From NCBI RefSeq assembly GCF_024349685.1, contig NZ_AP025944.1:4284001-4348000 (forward strand): a stretch of 64,000 nucleotides of DNA. Reading direction: 5' to 3'. This DNA is from Pseudomonas sp. LRP2-20 (GTDB taxonomy: Bacteria > Pseudomonadota > Gammaproteobacteria > Pseudomonadales > Pseudomonadaceae). Within the stretch, counting starts at the first letter, position 1, and each line of letters starts with the position of its first letter. The translations under genes and the position numbers were made by a program. Shown in pieces: positions 58,001 through 64,000 of this stretch. The notes below the pieces were generated by a model, which did no database searches, was not told the DNA's origin, and saw only the letters and a list, made by a program, of their open reading frames with translations.

Positions 58001-59949
58001 TCGTTCTCGGCATCGCCGTTGACAATGTGGACGAAGGCATCCTGCAGGATGTCGTTGAGCTGCTGGATGTCCAGGTCCAGGCCTTCGCTGTAGGTGAAGG
58101 CGAAGTCGTGGATCCAGTACTCACGCCCGCTGGCGTGGCGCAGGCGGTAAGGGAACTCGCCAAGCACGCGCAGGCCAAGGTTTTCCAGGATCGGCAGCAC
58201 GTCCGACAGCGCCAGCGGGGTGTCGGCGTGGTACAGCTTGCAGTGCAGCAGGCGTTCGCCCAGGCGAGTCAGGGGCTGGTAGAAACTCATCGCCAGCGGT
58301 TTGCTCTCGGACAGCGCCAGCACGTGCTGCAGGTCGACCACGGCCGAATGTGCCGGGAAGCGCTCGCGGTAGCCCGCCGGGAAGCCTTTGGGGAAGTCAC
58401 CGAGGATATTGGTGCCCTGGGCTTCGCCGAAGTTTTCGATGACCAGCGCCGAGTAGTCGTCATGCCACGAGCGGCAGGCCTGGATCACTTCGTTTTCCAG
58501 CTGCTGCGGGTCGATGTCGATGCGGTTCTTCGGGTCGACCCGCAGGATCAGCTGCACGCGCGCCAGCACCGATTCGGAGAAGAACGTCCAGAACTCGCAG
58601 TCGCTGGCCTTCAGGCGCTCCATCAGCACCTGCTGGATCTTCTGCCGCACTTCGGTGGAATAGATCTCGCGTGGCACGTAGGCCAGGCAGTAGCAGAAAC
58701 GCCCGTATGGGTCCTTGCGCAGGAACACGCGGATCTTGTTGCGCTCCTGGATCTGCACGATCGACATCACAGTGCTGAACAGCTCGTCGATCGGGGTCTG
58801 GAACAGGTCGTCGCGCGGCAGCACTTCGAGCACCTGGGCCAGCTCCTTGCCCAGGTGCGCTTTCGGGTCGAAGCCGGAACGGCGCTCGACTTCGGCGACC
58901 TTCACACGGATGTAAGGGATGGCATGCACGCTCTCGCCATACACCGACGAGGTGTACAGGCCCATGAAACGGTGTTCCTTGATGACCTTGCCGTCGGCAT
59001 CCAGCTGGCGGATCGACACGTAGTCCGGGTACGCCGGGCGATGCACACGGCTGGGCAGCGCGGCCTTGGCGAACGACAGCAGCAGCGGCTCGTTGAGGTA
59101 GGCCACGGCGTAGTCTTCGATGCGCAGCTCTTCCGCCGTCAGGCCCACCCGCAGGCGGCGCGGCAGGCCGAGGAACGACTGTTCGTCGTATACCATCTGG
59201 CCACCGGAACTGTCGGCCTGGACGGTGAATTCTTCATAGCCGAGGAAGGTGAAGTGGTTGTCCAGCAACCATTCGAGGAAGGCCTTGACCTCGCCCTTTT
59301 CATGCTGGACCGGGCCATAGGCGGTGTTCTCCACCTCGGCGACGACCTCCCGCAGCTTGGCTTTCATCGGTTCGAAATCGGCCACCGCCACGCGCACTTC
59401 GGCCAGCACCTGCTCGATCTCGCGGGCCAGCACGGTCAGCTCGGCGGCATTGGCACAGCGGTCGATCTCCAGGTACATCAGCGACTCATGACGCACGCCC
59501 TCGCCCTGGGTGCCTTTGGGCAGCAGTTCGAGCAGTTCGCCCTTGGCGCCTCGGCGCACGCTCAGCACCGTGGTCTGCAGGGTGTGGATGCTGTAGCCGC
59601 GGCGGTTCAGCTCGGTACGCACCGAGTCGACCAGGAACGGCAGGTCGTGGTGCAGCACTTCGACCACGGTATGGGTCGATTGCCAGCCATTGCGTTCGTA
59701 ATCGGGGTTGTACACCCGCACTTGCGGGTATTCGGGGTCGAAACGCTCGATGATGCGCCACGCCGACAGGGTGCAGCCGGCCAGGTCCGAAAGCCGGCGC
59801 TGGGTGAGTTCGTCCAGAGAAATGATGCCGAAGAACTGCTCGGCGAACAGCGCCACTTGTGGCAGGGACTGTTCGCTGATGTGCTGCGCCAGGGCCGCTT
59901 GCAGTTGATGCTGGAAGTCGGCTTTGCTGGCTGCGGTGAAGAACGCCAT
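55084..59949 (-). CDS. gdhB: NAD-specific glutamate dehydrogenase, large (180 kDa) class
   Basis: A 1621-residue enzyme, the full length of the class in Pseudomonas; it deaminates glutamate to 2-oxoglutarate with NAD+. The long N-terminal part (about 700 residues) carries ACT-like regulatory segments; the catalytic core lies at about 720-1230, with [45 protein letters not shown] and [16 protein letters not shown]; a helical C-terminal part follows. The ATG at 59949 ([16 protein letters not shown]) is preferred over upstream frame. Single gene; the 247-bp gap to the next gene holds its promoter. Confidence 0.96.
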   Translation of the reverse strand: [1621 protein letters not shown]

Positions 59950-60196
59950 CTGTGGTACTCCGCTTGGGCTTTGTAATAGTTGAAGCGTCGCGCACGTCCG
60001 CCATGTACGGATCAACGATAGCCAACCCATGGCAAGCCGGACGTAAAGTTCAGGGCTCGCGGAAGCTTAACGACTGATGGGTCATCACCGCTTGCAACGC
60101 TGCGACAATTTCGGTCAAGGGGCGGCAACTTTACGTTTATGGATATGTGCAAGACTGTCAGAATTCCCTCTCATTCCCTCGAACTGAGTTGTAGCC

Positions 60197-60550
60197 ATGC
60201 AAATCAAGACCGCCCTGCTGTTCGCCACCCCTTGCGATGACGAGGAAGACAACATGGCGACCCTGTGCTGCCACAGTGACAAGGGGCAGATGTTTCTGCT
60301 GACCCGCTACCCGGACGAAGACACCGTCGACCTGACCCTGGATGACGAACCGTCGACACTGGATGGACTGAAGGTGACCTTGAGCGCGCAACGCTTGCTG
60401 CTCGAGGTGGCGGCCGGGGATCGTGATGCGCTGAAAGGGGATGAGGCGCTGGAGATCGTGCTGACTTCGGCGGGGACTGACCTTGAGGAAGTGGCGCTGA
60501 CCTTGCGCAACATTCTCGATGGCACGGGTACCTTTGTCAGCGAGCTTTGA
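60197..60550 (+). CDS. 117-residue hypothetical protein
   Basis: Not recognised. A soluble, very acidic protein: MQIKTALLFATPCDDEEDNMATLCCHSDKGQMFLLTRYPDEDTVDLTLDDE, then a Leu-rich part with alternating strands (LKVTLSAQRLLLEVAAGD). Beta-rich in outlook, with no signal or membrane segment. A GAGTT-poor ribosome site makes the ATG at 60197 the best but not certain start. Divergent from gdhB; repeat copy C follows 47 bp after its stop. Confidence 0.72.
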   Translation: MQIKTALLFATPCDDEEDNMATLCCHSDKGQMFLLTRYPDEDTVDLTLDDEPSTLDGLKVTLSAQRLLLEVAAGDRDALKGDEALEIVLTSAGTDLEEVALTLRNILDGTGTFVSEL

Positions 60551-60588
60551 GATTTTTGAGGCTGAGGGGTGCATGCCGGTAGATTTTC

Positions 60589-60833
60589 AGCGCCGTTGAG
60601 ATCGAGCGCCGCCCGCGCGGCGCATCGCGAGCTGCGCTCGCTCCTACGTTTGTTTTGGGCCAGTAACGCCTGTGACAGGCGCGCGCGACCGCCTTGTTGG
60701 TACGACGCGATATCGCGCCATCCCCCAAGGCGTCCGCGCGCAAATCCCCCAGGAATAATTGGCCCGAAACAAACGTAGGAGCGAGCGCAGCTCGCGATGC
60801 GCCGCGCGGGCGGCGCTCGATCTCAAAGGCAAT
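60589..60833. repeat. Giant palindromic repeat, copy C
   Basis: Core 60598-60824 (227 bp), the same length as copy A and in the same orientation. Arms 60598-60664 and 60758-60824 are inverted copies with two mismatches (one C to T in TTTGTTTTGGG, one G/A at the inner end). The centre matches copy A with a few changes (for example CATCCCCCAAGG for CATGCGCCAAGG). Between the 117-residue gene and the GntR regulator. Confidence 0.93.
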
Positions 60834-60899
60834 GAATCTCTCCAGACATTCACCCCAGCCCCAACGCACCATTGACAGCCCAGCCCCACCACAGGCATT

Positions 60900-60916
60900 G
60901 TCTGACAACCTGATAA
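60900..60916. promoter_or_regulatory. Candidate operator 1 of the GntR regulator
   Basis: GTCTGACAACCTGATAA, identical to 61694-61710. With the base before it, the left part is the perfect dyad TTGTC-T-GACAA, in keeping with FadR/FCD-type operators. It lies 17 bases before the regulator's start, so autoregulation is likely. Confidence 0.7.
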
Positions 60917-60932
60917 CTAGGCAACCGTTTCC

Positions 60933-61643
60933 ATGCTAGAGCTCCAGCGCCCCGACACCCTGGTCGAGCGAGTCGTCAGCGCCATCCGCGCCGAGATCGA
61001 TTCCGGCCGCCTGGCCGCCGAATCGCGCCTGCCCACCGAACAGCAACTGGCCGAACAGCTGAATGTCAGCCGTTCGGTGGTGCGCGAGGCCGTGGCGCAG
61101 CTCAAGGCCGACGGCGTGCTGATCGCCCGTCGCGGGCTCGGTTCCTACATCTCGCAAACACCTGCCGGTACCGTGTTCCGCTTCCCCGGCAGCCATGGCC
61201 GCAAGCCGGACCTGGTGCAGATGTTCGAGATGCGCCTGTGGATCGAAACCCAGGCCGCCGCCATCGCCGCCCGCCGCCGCGACGAACAGGACCTGTCCCG
61301 CATGGCCAAGGCCCTGCAAGTGATGCTCGACAAGCGCAGCGATTTCGCCACCGCCTCGGCTGCCGACGTGGCCTTCCACCGAGCCATTGCCGAAGCCAGC
61401 AAGAACGATTACTTTGTGGCCTTCCACGACTTCCTGGGCGGCCAGTTGGCCAGCGCAAGGCGCACCGCCTGGGAAAACTCCGCCGCCCACTCGGTGGGTG
61501 GCTCTGCCGACGCCAACCGCGAACACCAGGCGCTGTACCAGGCCATTGCCGCGGGCGACCGCCAGGCAGCCGCAGCCTGCGCCGAAGCGCACCTGCGCGC
61601 TTCGGCCAAACGCCTGAAGATCGACCTCCCCGCGCTCGACTGA
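60933..61643 (+). CDS. lhgR: GntR-family regulator, FCD subfamily (LhgR-like)
   Basis: A 236-residue repressor-type protein. N-terminal winged helix: LVERVVSAIRAEIDSGRLAAESRLPTEQQLAEQLNVSRSVVREAVAQLKADGVLIARRGLGSYIS (residues 8-72). C-terminal FCD all-helical ligand domain: FEMRLWIETQAAAIAARRRDEQD ... ADVAFHRAIAEASKNDYFVAFHDFL with metal His/Asp. The next gene oxidises L-2-hydroxyglutarate, and an identical operator-like repeat precedes both, so it should be the L-2-hydroxyglutarate-responsive regulator (LhgR described in P. putida). A lactate or other hydroxyacid ligand cannot be excluded. Confidence 0.85.
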   Translation: MLELQRPDTLVERVVSAIRAEIDSGRLAAESRLPTEQQLAEQLNVSRSVVREAVAQLKADGVLIARRGLGSYISQTPAGTVFRFPGSHGRKPDLVQMFEMRLWIETQAAAIAARRRDEQDLSRMAKALQVMLDKRSDFATASAADVAFHRAIAEASKNDYFVAFHDFLGGQLASARRTAWENSAAHSVGGSADANREHQALYQAIAAGDRQAAAACAEAHLRASAKRLKIDLPALD

Positions 61644-61693
61644 CCCCGGTGATACAGGCGCAGCCCGGCGCGGGCCTTTTTACGCACTACTTA

Positions 61694-61710
61694 GTCTGAC
61701 AACCTGATAA
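61694..61710. promoter_or_regulatory. Candidate operator 2, upstream of lhgO
   Basis: Second exact copy of GTCTGACAACCTGATAA, 37 bases before the lhgO start; the outer half of the dyad here is TAGTC instead of TTGTC. Confidence 0.7.
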
Positions 61711-61746
61711 GCAGATCCACCGACAAGAACACCAAGGTACCCCTGC

Positions 61747-62940
61747 ATGACTTACGACTACTGCATCATCGGCGGCGGCATCGTCGGCCTCGCCACCGCG
61801 ATGGCCCTGCTCCAGCAACGCCCAGGCGCATCCCTGCTGATTCTGGAAAAGGAAGCCAGCCTCGGCCGCCACCAGACCGGCCACAACAGCGGCGTGATCC
61901 ATGCGGGCATCTACTATGCACCGGGCAGCCTCAAGGCTGAACTGTGCAAGCGCGGCGCCCAGGCGACCAAGGACTTCTGCAGCGAACATGGCATTGCCTT
62001 CGAGGTCTGCGGCAAGCTGCTGGTGGCCTCCAACGACCTGGAAGTGCAGCGCATGCAGGCGCTGTATGAGCGCTCGCAGCAGAACGGCCTGAAGGTCGAG
62101 CGCCTGGATGCCGCTGCGCTGGCTGAACGTGAACCGAACATCGTCGGCAAGGGCGCACTGTTCCTCGATGCCACTGGCATCGTCGACTACACCCAGGTGT
62201 GCAACGCCATGGCCAAGGTGATCCGTCAGGCCGGCGGCGAGGTGCACCTGTCGACCAGCGTGCGCGCCATCCAGGAGCATGCCGACCACGTCGCCATCGG
62301 CACCGACAGCCAGACCTGGCGCGCCCGCCAGCTGGTCGCCTGCGCCGGCCTGCAGTCCGACCGCCTGGCGCGCCTTGCCGGCGTGAAGATCGAGCACCAG
62401 ATCATCCCCTTCCGCGGCGAGTACTACCGCCTGCCGGCCAGCAAGAACCAGATCGTCAACCACCTGATCTACCCGATCCCTGACCCGGAGTTGCCGTTTC
62501 TCGGTGTGCACCTGACGCGCATGATCGACGGCAGTGTCACCGTCGGCCCAAATGCCGTGCTCGGTTTCGGCCGGGAGAACTACCGCAAGTTTTCGATCAA
62601 CTGGCGCGACGTGGCCGAGTACGCGCGCTTCCCGGGCTTCTGGAAGACCCTCTGGAACAACCTCGGCTCCGGCACCGCCGAGATGAAGAACTCGCTGTTC
62701 AAACGCGGCTACCTGGAACAGTGCCGCAAGTACTGCCCATCGCTGGAAGTGGCGGACCTGCTGCCTTACGAAGCCGGCATCCGCGCCCAGGCGGTGATGC
62801 GCGACGGCACCCTGGTGCACGACTTCCTGTTCGCCGAGACCCCGCGCATGGTGCACGTCTGCAATGCCCCGTCGCCGGCTGCCACCTCGGCCATTCCCAT
62901 CGGCCAGATGATCGCCGAGAAGATCCTCAAGGCCCGCTGA
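61747..62940 (+). CDS. lhgO: L-2-hydroxyglutarate oxidase/dehydrogenase
   Basis: A 397-residue FAD enzyme of the DAO family, LhgO (YgaF) type, oxidising L-2-hydroxyglutarate to 2-oxoglutarate with electrons to oxygen or quinone. Rossmann motif YDYCIIGGGIVGLATAMALLQ; family block GRHQTGHNSGVIHAGIYYAPGSLKAELC; FRGEYYRLPASK; C-terminal GIRAQAVMRDGTLVHDFLF. A close match to the E. coli length (422) and layout. It follows the GntR regulator and precedes an MFS carrier, probably in one operon with the latter (43-bp gap). Confidence 0.95.
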   Translation: MTYDYCIIGGGIVGLATAMALLQQRPGASLLILEKEASLGRHQTGHNSGVIHAGIYYAPGSLKAELCKRGAQATKDFCSEHGIAFEVCGKLLVASNDLEVQRMQALYERSQQNGLKVERLDAAALAEREPNIVGKGALFLDATGIVDYTQVCNAMAKVIRQAGGEVHLSTSVRAIQEHADHVAIGTDSQTWRARQLVACAGLQSDRLARLAGVKIEHQIIPFRGEYYRLPASKNQIVNHLIYPIPDPELPFLGVHLTRMIDGSVTVGPNAVLGFGRENYRKFSINWRDVAEYARFPGFWKTLWNNLGSGTAEMKNSLFKRGYLEQCRKYCPSLEVADLLPYEAGIRAQAVMRDGTLVHDFLFAETPRMVHVCNAPSPAATSAIPIGQMIAEKILKAR

Positions 62941-62983
62941 AACCTGCAACACCCACAACTACAAAGACAATAAGGAACCCCCC

Positions 62984-64000
62984 ATGTCGGTACATGAGGC
63001 GGCCCCGGCCGCGCACGAGACCCCGCAACAGCAACGCAAGCGCCTGCGCAAGGTGGCGGCGGCGACCATCTTCGGCTCGATGCTGGAGTGGTACGACTTC
63101 TACCTCTACGCGACCATGGCGGCGATCGTGTTCTCGAAGATCTTCTTCGATGCCAGCAACCCCGCGGTGGCCTCGCTGCTGGCCTTCTCCACCTTCGCCA
63201 TTGGCTTCATCGCCCGCCCCTTCGGCGGCGTCCTGTTCGGCTACCTGGGTGACCGCTTCGGTCGCAAGCATGTGCTGGTGATCACCTTCTGCATGATGGG
63301 TGTGTGCACGGCGCTGATCGGGCTGATTCCAAGCTATGCCAGTATCGGCATCTGGGCGCCGATCCTGCTGGTGGTGATCCGCATCATCCAGGGCCTGGGC
63401 GCAGGTGCCGAGCTGTCCGGCGCGGCAGTCACCTCCTACGAACATGCCAGTGAAGGCAAACGCGGCAGCCAGGGCGCCTGGCCGGCGTTGGGGCTGAACC
63501 TGGGGCTGCTGCTGTCGTCGCTGACCGTTTACCTGCTGACCATGAATGGCAATGACTTCCTCCTCGCCGGTGGCTGGCGCATCCCGTTCATTGCCAGCAT
63601 CGCCCTGGTGGCGATCGGCCTGTGGGTGCGCAAGAGCATCCCCGAGACACCGGATTTCAAAGAGCTGGACAAGGCCGACAGCAGCAAGCCGCAAGTGTCG
63701 CCGTTGAAGCTGCTGTTCAGGAACGACCTCAAGGGCCTGGCCGTGGTGTTCTTCGTGGCCATCGGCTACAACGCCCTGAGCTACATCTTCAAGACCTTCT
63801 CACTGGCCTACCTGACCCAGTTCAAGGGCGTGGAAGCGCATGTCACCTCGCTGTCGGTAACCATCGCCAGCCTGGTGGCGATCTTCGCCGTGCCGTTCTT
63901 CGGCTGGTTGTGCGACCGCTGGAGCAGCAAGACCGTGCTGATGCTCGGCGGAGTGCTGTCGGCACTGTTCGCCTACCCGTTCCTGCAGCTGTTGAGCAGC
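62984..64000 (+). CDS. MFS metabolite:H+ symporter, MHS family (3' end outside window)
   Basis: The first 339 residues of an MHS-type MFS carrier; the frame is open to the window end. It opens with a charged tail, then FGSMLEWYDFYLYATMAAIVFSK, the ShiA/KgtP/ProP signature, GFIARPFGGVLFGYLGDRFGRK (loop 2-3) and IRIIQGLGAGAELSGAAV. About nine helices are visible. AAGGA lies 8-12 bases before the ATG. Next to lhgO, so uptake of 2-hydroxyglutarate or a related dicarboxylate is likely; this is inference from position. Confidence 0.9.
   Translation, partial: MSVHEAAPAAHETPQQQRKRLRKVAAATIFGSMLEWYDFYLYATMAAIVFSKIFFDASNPAVASLLAFSTFAIGFIARPFGGVLFGYLGDRFGRKHVLVITFCMMGVCTALIGLIPSYASIGIWAPILLVVIRIIQGLGAGAELSGAAVTSYEHASEGKRGSQGAWPALGLNLGLLLSSLTVYLLTMNGNDFLLAGGWRIPFIASIALVAIGLWVRKSIPETPDFKELDKADSSKPQVSPLKLLFRNDLKGLAVVFFVAIGYNALSYIFKTFSLAYLTQFKGVEAHVTSLSVTIASLVAIFAVPFFGWLCDRWSSKTVLMLGGVLSALFAYPFLQLLSS

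Noticed and set aside
56422-59976. Very long open frame on the + strand opposite gdhB (also 50767-54003 opposite ppsA and 15474-17717 opposite acnA)
   Set aside because: Mirror frames of strongly biased GC-rich genes; the products are low-complexity (Val/Gln/His/Ala) with no family motif, while the opposite strand encodes clear full-length enzymes.
62965-62983. Hfq/Crc catabolite-repression motif before the MFS gene
   Set aside because: The A-rich stretch AATAAGGA only partly fits AANAANAA; too weak to list as a site.

Overview
The window is a GC-rich, tightly packed stretch of ordinary bacterial chromosome. It fits the Pseudomonas putida group very well. Support comes from the cmaX-crfX-cmpX-sigX-oprF cluster, the divergent ppsA/ppsR pair, a 1621-residue NAD-glutamate dehydrogenase, the nasS-nasT-nasA order, rmf-pyrD, a 913-residue AcnA next to an Aer-type receptor, and paired REP elements of the GCGGGTAAACCCGC type. 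I see no prophage, insertion sequence, plasmid gene or CRISPR array. The first gene (a LuxR-type response regulator) and the last (an MFS transporter) are cut by the window edges.

Layout. 1-6.5 kb: response-regulator tail, YegS-like lipid kinase, GDP-mannose enzyme plus glycosyltransferase, moeA-moaB, small lipoprotein. 6.5-13.9 kb: tRNA-Pro(CGG), malate:quinone oxidoreductase with a lipoprotein-type signal, chemoreceptor, MsbA-like ABC exporter, 57-residue protein, pdxB, tusA. 14-22.5 kb: rlmM, acnA, aer-like receptor, RluA-family pseudouridine synthase, an SOS-box gene of unknown function, an M15 peptidase, a glutaredoxin-like protein. 22.5-31.5 kb: ammonium transporter, YqjD/YqjE-type envelope proteins, dNTPase, a Bvg/Evg-type two-component pair, yggL. 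31.6-39.9 kb: dacB, CHASE-PAS-GGDEF cyclase, rlmL, rmf, pyrD. 39.9-45.6 kb: nitrate assimilation control and uptake (nasS, nasT, nasA, a PP2C-kinase fusion, cobA). 45.7-55 kb: oprF/sigX envelope-stress cluster, rraA, an alpha/beta hydrolase, ppsA and its regulator ppsR. 55-64 kb: gdhB, a small unknown, and an L-2-hydroxyglutarate module (GntR regulator, LhgO, MFS transporter).

Three regulatory or structural items stand out. (1) Three intergenic copies of a 207-227 bp near-perfect palindrome (about 14.0, 18.3 and 60.6 kb): 65-67 bp arms around a conserved, itself partly palindromic centre. It looks like a large composite REP/BIME-like or MITE-like family. (2) The nasA leader can be read in full: a sigma-54 promoter, then two hairpins whose six-base loops both carry the A1/G4 ANTAR signature, then a terminator whose 5' strand overlaps the second hairpin. 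nasST has its own consensus sigma-54 promoter. (3) A 17-bp direct repeat precedes both the GntR regulator and lhgO, and a near-perfect LexA box precedes the unknown gene at 21.4-21.7 kb.

Logic of the neighbourhoods. Nitrate genes join sensing (NasS), antitermination (NasT), uptake (NasA), a signalling enzyme and siroheme synthesis (CobA), but the reductases must lie elsewhere. ppsR controls PpsA post-translationally from the opposite strand. sigX-cmpX-crfX-cmaX-oprF couples membrane tension to outer-membrane make-up. All function calls rest on reading motifs and lengths by eye; no database search was run.
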